Assembly: GCF_004785645.1 (NCBI RefSeq)
Contig: NZ_SRPE01000002.1
Coordinates: 310,001 to 374,000 of the forward strand
Length of the DNA: 64,000 nucleotides
Source: Empedobacter tilapiae
Lineage (GTDB): Bacteria; Bacteroidota; Bacteroidia; Flavobacteriales; Weeksellaceae
Reading direction: 5' to 3'
A program made the translations under genes and the position numbers. The notes beneath the pieces are model-generated. The model had not been told where the DNA came from. It worked only from the letters and a program-made list of their open reading frames with translations, and made no database searches. Positions 1-8,680 of this stretch are shown here, piece after piece (positions within the stretch are counted from its first letter, which is position 1; every line of letters begins with the position of its first letter).

Positions 1-621
1 GATGTAAATGCAGGATTATTTACGTATCCAATTTTGATGGCTGCTGATATTTTATTGTATGATGCTGAAGTTGTACCTGTTGGCAAAGATCAATTGCAAC
101 ATTTGGAAATCACACGTAGTGTAGCAGAAAAATTCAATCACCAAATGGGAGAAACATTTGTTTTACCGCAAGCTGCAATCGACGAAAATATTATGTTGAT
201 TCCTGGATCTGATGGTCATAAAATGTCTAAGTCAAGAAATAATTTCATCAATATTTTCTTACCAGAAAAACAATTACGCAAGCAAGTAATGTCAATTGAA
301 ACGGATTCAACGCCATTAGAAGATCCCAAAAATCCAGATACAGACAATGTTTTTGCATTATACAAATTATTGGCAACACCAGAACAAATAGAGGAAATGC
401 GTCAAAATTATTTGAATGGAGGTTACGGATATGGTCATGCAAAACAGGCTTTATTCGAATTGATTTTAGAGAAATATGCAGATGCAAGAACTCGTTTTGA
501 TGAATTGATGAATGATAAAGCAACATTAGATGCTTTTTTAGAAAACGGAGCGTTAAAAGCAAGAGAGGTAGCTCAAAAAGTATTGAAAAGAACAAGAGTT
601 AAGTTAGGATTAAAAGCCTAA
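1..621 (+). CDS. trpS: Tryptophan--tRNA ligase, C-terminal part (5' end outside window)
   Basis: Class I aminoacyl-tRNA synthetase that charges tRNA-Trp in the cytoplasm. The reading frame is open from base 1, so the start lies upstream of the window. The visible part has the LYDAEVVPVGKDQLQHLE segment of the catalytic core and the ATP-loop signature KMSKS at 220-234, followed by the helical anticodon-binding half. About 206 residues remain of a family that is usually 320-350 residues, so roughly the first 120-140 are missing. It ends 161 bases before sufA, which has its own promoter, so it is not part of the suf operon. Identity is secure from KMSKS and the flanking conserved blocks. Confidence 0.93.
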   Translation, partial: DVNAGLFTYPILMAADILLYDAEVVPVGKDQLQHLEITRSVAEKFNHQMGETFVLPQAAIDENIMLIPGSDGHKMSKSRNNFINIFLPEKQLRKQVMSIETDSTPLEDPKNPDTDNVFALYKLLATPEQIEEMRQNYLNGGYGYGHAKQALFELILEKYADARTRFDELMNDKATLDAFLENGALKAREVAQKVLKRTRVKLGLKA

Positions 622-734
622 AAATATACTTGTTTAAGTTTTATACGGGAAGTTATCTTTTTTCAAGAAGATATAAAAAGGTTATTATAAATATTAAAAC
701 TTAAGTGATTGTTAATATTTATATCGTTCGTTAT

Positions 735-762
735 TTGAAGTCATTTTAAATAAGTATCTTTG
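735..762 (+). promoter_or_regulatory. Bacteroidota-type promoter for the suf cluster
   Basis: A -33 TTG at 735-737 and a -7 box TATCTTTG at 755-762 are separated by 17 bases, matching the known Bacteroidota consensus TTG-N(17-23)-TAnnTTTG. Transcription should start near 767-769, giving a leader of about 15 bases before the sufA ATG at 783. It is the only strong promoter seen at the head of the suf genes. No obvious regulator binding site was found around it. Confidence 0.75.
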
Positions 763-782
763 CAATATAAAATTAGAATCAA

Positions 783-1112
783 ATGATTAAGGTTTCAGAA
801 TCAGCAAAAAATAAAATAATTTCACTTTTACAAGAAGAAGGAACTTCTATAGAAGAATCTTTTGTACGTGTAGGAGTAACAAGTGGAGGATGTTCAGGTT
901 TAAACTATAATTTAGAGTTTACAAAAGAACAAAGTGCAGATGACAAATTATTCGATGACAATAATGTAAGAATTTTGGTTGACAAAAAATCATTCTTATA
1001 TCTTGTTGGAATGACGTTAGAATATTCTGGAGGATTGAATGGAAAAGGTTTTGTATTCAATAATCCAAATGCATCTCGCACGTGTGGTTGTGGAGAAAGT
1101 TTTGCAGTTTAA
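783..1112 (+). CDS. sufA: Iron-sulfur carrier protein, SufA/IscA (HesB) family
   Basis: Small A-type carrier that receives Fe-S clusters from the SufBCD scaffold and passes them to target enzymes in the cytoplasm. The 109 residues match the family length, and the three conserved cluster-binding cysteines are visible: Cys37 in TSGGCSG, and Cys101 and Cys103 in TCGCGESF near the C-terminus. It is the first gene behind the promoter at 735-762 and is followed after one base by a secreted protein gene and then sufB, so it probably heads the operon. IscA and ErpA have the same fold; the suf context supports SufA. Confidence 0.93.
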   Translation: MIKVSESAKNKIISLLQEEGTSIEESFVRVGVTSGGCSGLNYNLEFTKEQSADDKLFDDNNVRILVDKKSFLYLVGMTLEYSGGLNGKGFVFNNPNASRTCGCGESFAV

Positions 1113-1113
1113 G

Positions 1114-1968
1114 ATGAAAAAAATAGCTTTATTCGTTACGTTTTTGATTGGTTTTGTTGCTTTTGGACAAAATACAATTGTAGAAAAAGATTTGATGGTT
1201 TTTCAACCAACTGAATCTTCAAAAAAGTTGAATAAAGCTTATTCAGAACATATGTTTTTCGGTTTGTTTAATGTAAAACCTTTTATAAAAGCGTTGGATT
1301 TAGACGAATCAAAAATCAAAACAATCACCATTACCAATGCATCAAATAAAAAAGTTGCGTACAAAGCAAATTATGATGCAACAGGAAATCTTCTTGATTT
1401 TGAATTGACAGATGAGGTTGCAACACCAACTAAAGTAAGTTATACGTACAAAGATGGTGTAATTTCTGCCGAAGCAATTGCAAGAAAAGGAAGTGAAGCA
1501 AAAACAAATCAATTCTTTTACGATCAAGAAAATATGTATGTCAAAAACGGGAATAAACTTTTTGATATCATTTGGTTAGAAGGAGATGTGATGTTGAAAA
1601 AAACCTATATGGAGCAGAAAATTGGTTTCGAGGATCGATTAATGCACGATTGTAGAATTACAAAATCATTAGGTCAAGACATTAATAAGATTTGTTATAG
1701 CAATTCGACATTTAAGGTGCCATTCAAAATAAAAGAATACACACCAGATGTTGCGCCAAAAACAGAAAGAATTAATTTGAAAGAAGGACCTTGGTCAGAA
1801 ATTAAATTAATTTCTCAAAATAAATATCAGATTTTGAGAAATAATCTACCGCAATTTGAGGTGATTTTAGATCAAAATCAACGATTGAAAGAATTCAAAT
1901 TTTTAGGAAATAAAGCTGATAAACAGCAACCTTTACAGTTTAATTTTACCTATACATTTTATAAATAA
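1114..1968 (+). CDS. Secreted protein of unknown function inserted in the suf operon
   Basis: I do not recognise this 284-residue protein. It begins with a signal peptide ([19 protein letters not shown]) and the rest is hydrophilic with alternating short hydrophobic stretches that look beta-rich; no membrane anchor or catalytic motif is evident. The ATG at 1114 was chosen because it puts the signal peptide at the N-terminus; the longer frame from 1039 would run through the end of sufA. It starts one base after the sufA stop and ends four bases before the sufB ATG, so it is almost certainly co-transcribed with both. An exported protein between sufA and sufB is unexpected, because cluster assembly is cytoplasmic. 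No role in Fe-S assembly can be claimed from the sequence. Confidence 0.82.
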   Translation: MKKIALFVTFLIGFVAFGQNTIVEKDLMVFQPTESSKKLNKAYSEHMFFGLFNVKPFIKALDLDESKIKTITITNASNKKVAYKANYDATGNLLDFELTDEVATPTKVSYTYKDGVISAEAIARKGSEAKTNQFFYDQENMYVKNGNKLFDIIWLEGDVMLKKTYMEQKIGFEDRLMHDCRITKSLGQDINKICYSNSTFKVPFKIKEYTPDVAPKTERINLKEGPWSEIKLISQNKYQILRNNLPQFEVILDQNQRLKEFKFLGNKADKQQPLQFNFTYTFYK

Positions 1969-1972
1969 TAAG

Positions 1973-3430
1973 ATGAGTAACACAAAATATACAGAAGACG
2001 ATCTACGTGAAGATCTTGCTAGCCAAAAACAATATGAGTTTGGTTGGACGACTGAAATGGAATATGAAGAATTCCCAGTTGGATTGAATGAAGATATCGT
2101 GCGTGCTATTTCAGCCAAAAAAGAGGAACCTGAGTGGATGACGGAATGGCGTTTGGAAGCTTACCGTGCTTGGGTTAAAATGGAAGAACCAGAATGGGCA
2201 AACGTAACTTATGAAAAGCCAGATTTTCAAGCTATTCAGTATTACGCAGCTCCAAAACCTAAAAAAGAATTAGCAAGTTTGGACGAAGTTGATCCTGAAT
2301 TATTAAAAACTTTCGAGAAATTAGGAATTTCTTTAGATGAACAAAAACGTTTGTCTGGAGTTGCGATTGATGTGGTTTTTGATTCAGTTTCAGTAAAAAC
2401 AACTTTCCGCGAAACTTTAGCAGAAAAAGGAATTATTTTCATGTCAATTTCGGAAGCAATTAAAGAGCATCCAGAATTGGTGAAAAAATACATTGGTAAA
2501 GTAGTTCCACCAACAGATAACTTTTATGCAGCTTTAAACTCGGCAGTTTTCTCGGACGGATCATTCTGTTATATTCCAAAAGGTGTTCGTTGTCCAATGG
2601 AATTGTCAACTTATTTCCGTATCAACTCAGCAGGAACAGGACAGTTTGAACGTACATTGTTAATTGCGGATGAAGGTTCTTATGTTTCGTATTTAGAAGG
2701 TTGTACAGCGCCAATGCGTGATGAAAACCAATTACACGCTGCTGTGGTTGAGTTAATCATTATGGACGATGCTGAGATCAAATATTCTACAGTGCAAAAC
2801 TGGTATCCAGGTGATGATAAAGGAAAAGGTGGAGTTTTCAACTTTGTAACAAAACGTGCAGTTTGTGAGAAAAATGCAAAAGTATCGTGGACGCAAGTTG
2901 AAACAGGTTCTGCGGTAACGTGGAAATATCCTTCTTGTATCTTAAAAGGTGATAATTCGGTAGGAGAGTTTTACTCAATTGCGGTAACAAATAATTATCA
3001 ACAAGCAGATACGGGAACAAAAATGATTCACATCGGTAAGAATACGAAATCAACAATTATTTCGAAAGGTATTTCTGCAGGAAAATCTCAAAATTCTTAT
3101 CGTGGTTTGGTTAAAGTAATGAAGAATGCCGAAGGAGCACGTAATTTCTCTCAATGTGATTCATTGTTGATGGGTAATGAGTGTGGTGCGCATACTTTCC
3201 CTTACATCGAGATCGAAAATAAATCAGCTCAATTAGAGCACGAAGCAACAACTTCTAAAATTGGTGAAGATCAATTGTTCTATTGTAATCAACGTGGTAT
3301 CGATACAGAAAAAGCGATTGCATTAATCGTAAATGGTTTTAGCCGAGAAGTATTAGACAAATTACCAATGGAGTTTGCCGTTGAAGCGAAAAAATTATTA
3401 GAAATCTCATTAGAAGGTTCTGTAGGATAG
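1973..3430 (+). CDS. sufB: Fe-S cluster scaffold protein SufB
   Basis: Core of the SufBCD scaffold on which clusters are built. The 485 residues match the family's usual 460-490. Typical blocks are visible: [38 protein letters not shown], the cysteine of [20 protein letters not shown], and the C-terminal [10 protein letters not shown] and [12 protein letters not shown] regions that form the beta-helix core and the SufD interface. sufC follows after a 99-base gap containing complementary repeats. It is essentially a full-length orthologue with no missing block. Confidence 0.97.
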   Translation: MSNTKYTEDDLREDLASQKQYEFGWTTEMEYEEFPVGLNEDIVRAISAKKEEPEWMTEWRLEAYRAWVKMEEPEWANVTYEKPDFQAIQYYAAPKPKKELASLDEVDPELLKTFEKLGISLDEQKRLSGVAIDVVFDSVSVKTTFRETLAEKGIIFMSISEAIKEHPELVKKYIGKVVPPTDNFYAALNSAVFSDGSFCYIPKGVRCPMELSTYFRINSAGTGQFERTLLIADEGSYVSYLEGCTAPMRDENQLHAAVVELIIMDDAEIKYSTVQNWYPGDDKGKGGVFNFVTKRAVCEKNAKVSWTQVETGSAVTWKYPSCILKGDNSVGEFYSIAVTNNYQQADTGTKMIHIGKNTKSTIISKGISAGKSQNSYRGLVKVMKNAEGARNFSQCDSLLMGNECGAHTFPYIEIENKSAQLEHEATTSKIGEDQLFYCNQRGIDTEKAIALIVNGFSREVLDKLPMEFAVEAKKLLEISLEGSVG

Positions 3431-3529
3431 TTCTTAGAAACTAGAATTGAGAAGTTAGAAATTAACAATAATAAATAGATAACATAGTTGGAGGATTCTA
3501 AAATCTAACATCTAAAATTTAAGATAAAA
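3431..3529 (+). repeat. Complementary low-complexity repeats between sufB and sufC
   Basis: The first part of this gap is rich in TTAGAA-type units (around 3434-3465) and the last part in TCTAAAATC/TCTAACATC-type units (around 3496-3520). The two halves are roughly reverse complements, so the transcript could fold into an imperfect stem-loop just before sufC. No reading frame or terminator T-run is present. The same pattern, longer, is found between sufC and sufD. Confidence 0.6.
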
Positions 3530-4285
3530 ATGTTATTAAATATAAAAGACTTACACGCTCGTATCGAAGAGCGCGAAATTTTAAAAGGTTTAAACCTTCA
3601 AATTAATCCAGGTGAAGTTCACGCGATTATGGGACCTAATGGTGCTGGGAAATCAACTTTGTCTAACGTTATTACAGGTAAAGAAGAATACGAAGTAACA
3701 GATGGTGATATCGAGTTTGATAATGAATCAATCTTAGAATTAGCACCAGAAGAAAGAGCACAAAAAGGAATTTTTATGTCTTTTCAATATCCAATCGAAA
3801 TTCCTGGAGTTTCTGTAACAAACTTCATCAAAACTTCTATCAACGAAACGCGTAAAGCGCAAGGTTTAGAAGAAATGGGAGCTTCTGAAATGTTGAAAGA
3901 AATTCGTGCGAAAGCTGAATTATTAGGGATCAAAAAAGATTTCTTATCTCGTTCGCTTAATGAAGGTTTTTCTGGAGGTGAGAAAAAACGTAACGAAATT
4001 TTCCAAATGTTAATGTTAAACCCAAAATTAGCGATCTTAGACGAAACTGATTCTGGTTTAGATATTGATGCTTTACGTATTGTTGCGGACGGTGTAAATG
4101 AATTCAAAAATGAAAACAATGGAGTGTTAGTAATTACACATTACCAACGTTTATTAGACTATATCGTTCCTGATTTTGTACACGTTTTAGCAGATGGGAA
4201 AATCATTAAATCTGGTGGTAAAGAATTAGCTTTAGAATTAGAAGCAAAAGGTTACGACTGGGTAAAAGAAGAAGCAGGAATCTAA
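3530..4285 (+). CDS. sufC: Fe-S assembly ATPase SufC
   Basis: ABC-type ATPase that binds SufB and SufD and drives conformational change of the scaffold; it is cytoplasmic and not a transporter. Visible motifs are Walker A GPNGAGKST (Lys41), the Q-loop FQYPIEIPG, the SufC-type signature NEGFSGGEKKRNEI and Walker B AILDETDSGLDIDAL, followed by the switch His in VITHYQRLL. Length 251 residues is standard. It sits between sufB and sufD in the usual order. Confidence 0.97.
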   Translation: MLLNIKDLHARIEEREILKGLNLQINPGEVHAIMGPNGAGKSTLSNVITGKEEYEVTDGDIEFDNESILELAPEERAQKGIFMSFQYPIEIPGVSVTNFIKTSINETRKAQGLEEMGASEMLKEIRAKAELLGIKKDFLSRSLNEGFSGGEKKRNEIFQMLMLNPKLAILDETDSGLDIDALRIVADGVNEFKNENNGVLVITHYQRLLDYIVPDFVHVLADGKIIKSGGKELALELEAKGYDWVKEEAGI

Positions 4286-4434
4286 TTAATTTAGAAGTTA
4301 GATATTAGAAGTTAGATATTAGATATTAGAAGTTAGAAAGTGGTGAAAAAATATTTTTAAATCCAGAATCTAAAATCTAAAATCTGAAGTCTGAAATCTA
4401 AAATCTGAAATCTAAAATCTAAAATCTTATAAAG
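4286..4434 (+). repeat. Complementary heptad-like repeats between sufC and sufD
   Basis: The left half (about 4290-4338) is a run of units built on TTAGAAG and TTAGATA; the right half (about 4360-4428) is a run of units built on AATCTAAA and AATCTGAA. The two halves are approximate reverse complements, so a long imperfect hairpin is possible in the mRNA. Unit copies are degenerate and there is no terminal T-run. This is the longest non-coding gap in the suf operon and holds no gene. Confidence 0.7.
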
Positions 4435-5754
4435 ATGATTGATTTAAAAGAAAATTTAGTTTCTCGTCATTTAGTGTTCAACGAAAAAAATAAAGTGAAT
4501 AAAGGAATCGAAGGTTTACGTCAAGAAGCCATCGAAATCTTTAATCAAAAAGGTTTTCCGACACGTAAAGACGAAGAATGGAAATATACAAATCTTGCTC
4601 CTTTGTTGAAGGTGGATTACAAATTGTTCCCAGAAGACGAAGTTGCAGTAGAGTACAAAGACATCAAGAAATATTTGATTAATGATATCGATACATACAC
4701 AATCGTATTTATTAACGGAAAATATTCTTCGTTTTTGTCAAATACAACACACGATGAAGCTGATATTTGTGTCTTGTCAAGTGCAATGCATAAAACAACT
4801 CATCAAGCTGTAATTGAGAATTATTACGGTAAAATTGCGAAAAAAGGTGAAAGCTTAGTTGCGTTAAATACAGCTTTTGCAAAAGATGGAGCTTACATTT
4901 ATGTTCCAAATAATGTGATTTTATCTAAGCCAATTCAGATTGTTTATTTCTCAACAGGAGCTTCTCAAGAAGCAATGTATCAACCACGTAATTTGGTTGT
5001 AGTTGGAGATAATGCGCAAGTTCAAATTATCGAAAGACATCAAACATTAGACGAAAAAGCAAACTTAACAAATGTTGTTTCTGAGGTGAATGTTGGACGT
5101 AATTCTGAAATTCATTGGTATAAATTCCAAAATGATTCTAACGATGCTTCTTTGGTTGATAATACATACATCAACCAAGAAAGAGACTCTCGTGCAAATG
5201 TATTTACGTTTGCTTTTGGAGGGAAAATTGTTCGTAACAATTTGAATTTCTTCCAAAATGGAGAAAATTGTAACTCTGTAATGGACGGAATTACGGTGAT
5301 TGATGGAAAACAACATATCGATCATCATACATTTGTGGAACATAATTTCCCGAATTGTGAGTCACACGAATTGTACAAAGGAATTTACGATGATAAAGCA
5401 CAAGGAGTTTTCAATGGTAAAATCTTTGTTCATAAAGAAGCACAAAAATTGAATGCATTCCAACAAAATAATAATGTTTTATTATCTGATGGAGCTTCAA
5501 TTAATACAAAACCTCAATTAGAGATTTTTGCTGATGATGTAAAATGTTCTCACGGATGTACAGTTGGGCAATTAGAAGAAGAATCTTTATTCTACATGCA
5601 ACAACGTGGTATTCCGAAGAAAGAAGCGAAAGCAATGTTATTGTATGCTTTTGCTGCAGACGCTTTGCGACATGTACAAATTCCGCAAATCTCAAATAGA
5701 GTAAACTCTATAATTGCAAAAAAATTAGGAGTTAGTTTAGATTTCGAATTATAA
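4435..5754 (+). CDS. sufD: Fe-S cluster assembly protein SufD
   Basis: Partner of SufB in the SufBC2D scaffold. The 439 residues share the C-terminal beta-helix fold with SufB: the HHTFVEHNFPNCESHELYKG region, GVFNGKIFVHKEAQKLNAFQ, DDVKCSHGCTVGQLEEESLF and the terminal RGIPKKEAKAMLLYAFA. The N-terminal helical part contains the SufD signature PTRKDEEWKYTNL near residue 50. It follows sufC after the repeat-filled gap, and is followed by a hairpin that may limit read-through to sufS. Confidence 0.96.
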   Translation: MIDLKENLVSRHLVFNEKNKVNKGIEGLRQEAIEIFNQKGFPTRKDEEWKYTNLAPLLKVDYKLFPEDEVAVEYKDIKKYLINDIDTYTIVFINGKYSSFLSNTTHDEADICVLSSAMHKTTHQAVIENYYGKIAKKGESLVALNTAFAKDGAYIYVPNNVILSKPIQIVYFSTGASQEAMYQPRNLVVVGDNAQVQIIERHQTLDEKANLTNVVSEVNVGRNSEIHWYKFQNDSNDASLVDNTYINQERDSRANVFTFAFGGKIVRNNLNFFQNGENCNSVMDGITVIDGKQHIDHHTFVEHNFPNCESHELYKGIYDDKAQGVFNGKIFVHKEAQKLNAFQQNNNVLLSDGASINTKPQLEIFADDVKCSHGCTVGQLEEESLFYMQQRGIPKKEAKAMLLYAFAADALRHVQIPQISNRVNSIIAKKLGVSLDFEL

Positions 5755-5786
5755 TTGAATGTACGAAAGTATTAAGTCATAAGTAT

Positions 5787-5817
5787 AAAGTTGTAAGTTT
5801 ACTTACAACTTTTTTTA
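5787..5817 (+). terminator. Terminator-like hairpin between sufD and sufS
   Basis: A 12-base perfect inverted repeat (AAAGTTGTAAGT at 5787-5798, ACTTACAACTTT at 5801-5812) is followed directly by a run of T. With a two-base spacer the real loop would be a few bases larger. It lies 33 bases after the sufD stop and 39 bases before the sufS start, so it could partly separate sufS from the upstream genes. A similar but weaker sequence flow to the sufB-C and sufC-D gaps surrounds it. Confidence 0.55.
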
Positions 5818-5855
5818 ACCTAATACATTTTACAAACTACATAATACAATAAAAA

Positions 5856-7079
5856 ATGTCAATAGATATTCAACAAATAAGAAGTCAATTTCCAATTTTA
5901 AATAGAGAAGTCAACGGAAAACCATTGGTTTATTTAGATAATGGTGCAACTTCTCAAAAACCGAAAGTTGTTTTAGATGTTTTAGACGAATATTACGAAA
6001 AGTACAATGCAAATGTACATCGTGGAATTCATACATTAAGTCAAGAAGCAACAGATTTGATGGAAGAATCACGCCGTAAGATTCAGAAATTTATCAATGC
6101 GAAACATGATTACGAAATCATTTTTACGCGTGGAACAACGGAAGGAATTAACTTAGTTTCTAATTCACTTCGTAATGTTTTAACAGCAGATGATGAAATT
6201 ATTATTACCGAAATCGAGCATCATTCTAACATCGTTCCTTGGCAATTGTTGTGTCAGCGAACTGGTGCAAAACTGAAATATATTCCGTTAACTGCAGAAG
6301 GTATTTTGGATATTGAGAAGTTGGATGATTTATTGACAGAAAAAACCAAATTAGTTTGTGTTAATCAAGTTTCGAATGCTTTAGGTGTTGTAAATCCAAT
6401 CAAAACGATTATCGAAAAAGCGCATGCAAAAGGTGCTTGGGTTTTGATTGATGCGGCACAATCTGCTCCACATACTGCAATAGATGTACGAGCAATGGAT
6501 TGTGATTTCTTGGTATTTTCTGGACACAAAATGTATGGACCAACAGGAATTGGCGTTTTGTATGGAAAAGAAGATATCTTGAATGAATTACCGCCTTTCC
6601 ATGGAGGAGGAGAGATGATAAAAGATGTCACGATGGAAGTTTCGACTTATGCTTGTTTACCTTTTAAATTTGAGGCTGGAACACCAGATATTGCAGGAAT
6701 TATCGGACTTGGAGCTGCGGTAGATTTTATCAATTCGATAGGAATACAAAACATTCACGATTATGAAAAAGAATTGGTAGATTATACAATTCAACGTTTA
6801 TCAGAATTTGATGAAGTGGAGATTTATGCAAAAGATGCAGAACATTCTGGCGCTGTTTCATTCAACTTAAAATTTGACGGCGTTCACTCATCAGATGTCG
6901 GAATGATTTTAGACAAAAAAGGAATTGCAGTTCGTACTGGTCATCATTGTGCGCAACCAATTATGCATCATTTCAATATTCCAGGAACGGTACGCGCTTC
7001 ATTCGCTGTTTATAACACAAAAGAAGAAATAGATACATTTATCGATGGTTTAAAAACCGCGATTAGAATGTTAGGATAG
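5856..7079 (+). CDS. sufS: Cysteine desulfurase SufS
   Basis: Pyridoxal-phosphate enzyme that takes sulfur from L-cysteine as a persulfide for the SufBCD scaffold. The 407 residues are family length. The PLP lysine is Lys225 in SGHKMYGP, the active-site cysteine is Cys365 in RTGHHCAQP, and EIEHHSNIVPWQ and IDAAQSAPH contain the cofactor-contacting residues. It is the last gene of the cluster, ended by a hairpin at 7084. No sufE or sufU partner is visible nearby. Confidence 0.96.
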   Translation: MSIDIQQIRSQFPILNREVNGKPLVYLDNGATSQKPKVVLDVLDEYYEKYNANVHRGIHTLSQEATDLMEESRRKIQKFINAKHDYEIIFTRGTTEGINLVSNSLRNVLTADDEIIITEIEHHSNIVPWQLLCQRTGAKLKYIPLTAEGILDIEKLDDLLTEKTKLVCVNQVSNALGVVNPIKTIIEKAHAKGAWVLIDAAQSAPHTAIDVRAMDCDFLVFSGHKMYGPTGIGVLYGKEDILNELPPFHGGGEMIKDVTMEVSTYACLPFKFEAGTPDIAGIIGLGAAVDFINSIGIQNIHDYEKELVDYTIQRLSEFDEVEIYAKDAEHSGAVSFNLKFDGVHSSDVGMILDKKGIAVRTGHHCAQPIMHHFNIPGTVRASFAVYNTKEEIDTFIDGLKTAIRMLG

Positions 7080-7083
7080 TATT

Positions 7084-7115
7084 AAAAGGATTTCATTTTT
7101 TGAAATCCTTTTTTG
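7084..7115 (+). terminator. Rho-independent terminator after sufS
   Basis: AAAAGGATTTCA (7084-7095) and TGAAATCCTTTT (7101-7112) form a 12-bp perfect stem with a five-T loop, followed by more T. It lies five bases after the sufS stop. Confidence 0.85.
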
Positions 7116-7160
7116 TTTCATTTAATTTTTTATTTTTGATGTAATTAATACTAAAAACTT

Positions 7161-7409
7161 ATGCAAACTGAAAATAAATTATTAGAACTAACATTAGATA
7201 AATTACAGGCTAAACATAAAAAAGTTAATAAACTAACAGTTAAGATTCAAGTTATATTACTTATAATTTCCATTTCACTTACTCTTGGAATTTTTGCAAA
7301 TTATTTAAAACTTATAAATGTCGTTTTTGTTTCTTTATCTGTCATTTTTATTCCATTTATTACAGATTTAAATCAAATCAACCAAGAATTAAAAAATAGA
7401 AGAAATTAA
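7161..7409 (+). CDS. Small membrane protein, unknown
   Basis: 82 residues. A charged N-terminal helix (about residues 1-27, Lys/Glu-rich) is followed by two hydrophobic segments (about 28-48 and 52-67) and a polar tail, suggesting a helical hairpin in the inner membrane. I do not recognise the family. A -7 box TATTTTTG at 7131-7138 lies just upstream with a TTG 15 bases further, so it may have its own promoter. It is 14 bases from the next gene and the two are probably co-transcribed. Confidence 0.6.
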   Translation: MQTENKLLELTLDKLQAKHKKVNKLTVKIQVILLIISISLTLGIFANYLKLINVVFVSLSVIFIPFITDLNQINQELKNRRN

Positions 7410-7423
7410 TTCTTAAGATTTTT

Positions 7424-8215
7424 ATGAGTGATAAATGTATGACTTGTGGTAATCTAATTACAGAAAATTTCTGTGGAAATTGTGGTCAACGTAAAAATAA
7501 GAGAATTAATAAAACTTATATATTGGATGAATTACAAGATTTGTATGCGCATACAAACAAAGGTTTCTACTACACATTAAAGAAAACAGCAATAAATCCT
7601 GGTAAAACAGCAAGGGAATTTATTGAAGGAAGTCGTGTTAATCATTATAAGCCTTTAATGTTTGCTTTGGCACTTTCTGGTATTGCATCATTTTTAAGTT
7701 ATCAAGTAATTGGTCTAAATGACATTTTTAAAGAGACTTATAGGTCAATGGGATTTAATAATAAGTTTTCAAATGATATAATTACTTTCTTAGCTAGTAA
7801 TAATGCATTATTGATGTTAGCATTACTTCCATTTTTTGCTATACTTACAAAAATTGTTTTTAGAAAATGGGGTGAAAATTATTATGAACATGTAGTGATG
7901 AATTCATTTATTTTATCGTTTTATACAATAAGTTCAATATTGATAATATATCCACTAATGTATTTTTTTAAAAATGATTTGGAAATTATTTTTAAAATTA
8001 CTTCATTAAGTTTTTTATTACTTCCATTTATTTTATTCTTCTTTTATAAGAATTATTATTCAACAAAATCAGTAAAATTGATTATATGGAAAATCTTTTT
8101 AATTTTTTTGTTAATGATACTTTCATATATCGTTTTAATAATCATATTTAGTCTAATAGTAGGTTTAATGATTGTAATAAATCCAGAGTTTGGAAACTAT
8201 TTTAGAAAAAGTTAA
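7424..8215 (+). CDS. DUF3667 membrane protein with N-terminal zinc-ribbon
   Basis: 263 residues with the signature of DUF3667, a Bacteroidota membrane family of unknown function. The N-terminus has two CxxC pairs (CMTCGN and FCGNCGQRK) that look like a zinc ribbon, then a helical part with the family block TYILDELQDLYAHTNKGFYYTLKK and NPGKTAREFIEGSRVNHYKP, then about five hydrophobic segments from residue 80 to the end. It follows the small membrane gene by 14 bases and ends at a hairpin shared with ssb on the opposite strand. Confidence 0.83.
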   Translation: MSDKCMTCGNLITENFCGNCGQRKNKRINKTYILDELQDLYAHTNKGFYYTLKKTAINPGKTAREFIEGSRVNHYKPLMFALALSGIASFLSYQVIGLNDIFKETYRSMGFNNKFSNDIITFLASNNALLMLALLPFFAILTKIVFRKWGENYYEHVVMNSFILSFYTISSILIIYPLMYFFKNDLEIIFKITSLSFLLLPFILFFFYKNYYSTKSVKLIIWKIFLIFLLMILSYIVLIIIFSLIVGLMIVINPEFGNYFRKS

Positions 8216-8226
8216 TTAATAAAACA

Positions 8227-8264
8227 ATAAAAGGGAAATAATTCAACAATTACTTCCCTTTTAT
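8227..8264. terminator. Bidirectional terminator between DUF3667 gene and ssb
   Basis: ATAAAAGGGAA (8227-8237) and TTCCCTTTTAT (8254-8264) form an 11-bp perfect stem with a 16-base loop. It lies between two convergent genes, and A/T tracts on both sides allow it to serve either strand. Confidence 0.65.
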
Positions 8265-8272
8265 CTTAAACG

Positions 8273-8599
8273 CTAAAGAAGCACAATTTCATCAATTATA
8301 ATTTCTGTAATCGTTTTTTGTTGACCATCTTTATCTTGATAATCTCGGTAAGTCAATTTACCTTCTATAGCAAGTTGCTTCCCTTTTTCTACGTGTTTTT
8401 CGATCACTTTTACAATTGGTCCGTAAGCAATTAAATTGTGCCAAGTTGTTTGCTGAACTTTTTCACCTTTGCTATTAGTGTAGCTTTCGTTTGTTGCTAG
8501 ACTAAATTTAGCAAACTTCTTTTCGTTTTCTAATGTTTTAACTTCAGGACTACTACCTGCATTCCCAATTAGTTGAACTTTGTTTCTTAATGTACTCAT
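8273..8599 (-). CDS. ssb: Single-stranded DNA-binding protein, short form
   Basis: OB-fold protein that coats single-stranded DNA. The 108 residues cover only the OB domain: NKVQLIGNAGSSPEVK at the N-terminus, the central FSLATNESY and TTWHNLIAYG strands, and GKQLAIEGKLTYRDYQ. It ends at IIIDEIVLL with no glycine/proline-rich linker and no acidic DDDIPF-type tail, the part that recruits partner proteins. It may therefore be a secondary SSB with the main one elsewhere in the genome. A -7 box (TAAATTTG on the minus strand, 8632-8639) lies 33 bases upstream of the start. Confidence 0.9.
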   Translation of the reverse strand: MSTLRNKVQLIGNAGSSPEVKTLENEKKFAKFSLATNESYTNSKGEKVQQTTWHNLIAYGPIVKVIEKHVEKGKQLAIEGKLTYRDYQDKDGQQKTITEIIIDEIVLL

Positions 8600-8680
8600 G
8601 GCGATAAATAATTTAAAAATTAATGTATTACCAAATTTAAGAAATTGTTTTTAAAATATTCGTTTTTAAGTATTTAACTA

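Noticed and set aside
645-680. Terminator after trpS
   Set aside because: Only a six-base stem (TATCTT with AAGATA) without a following T-run was found.
1039-1113. Longer start for the secreted suf-operon protein at 1039
   Set aside because: It would overlap the end of sufA and bury the signal peptide; the ATG at 1114 restores a normal signal peptide.
4286-4434. CRISPR array or coding micro-gene in the sufC-sufD gap
   Set aside because: Units are degenerate 6-8 base motifs with no fixed spacer, and no reading frame with a start and plausible composition is present.
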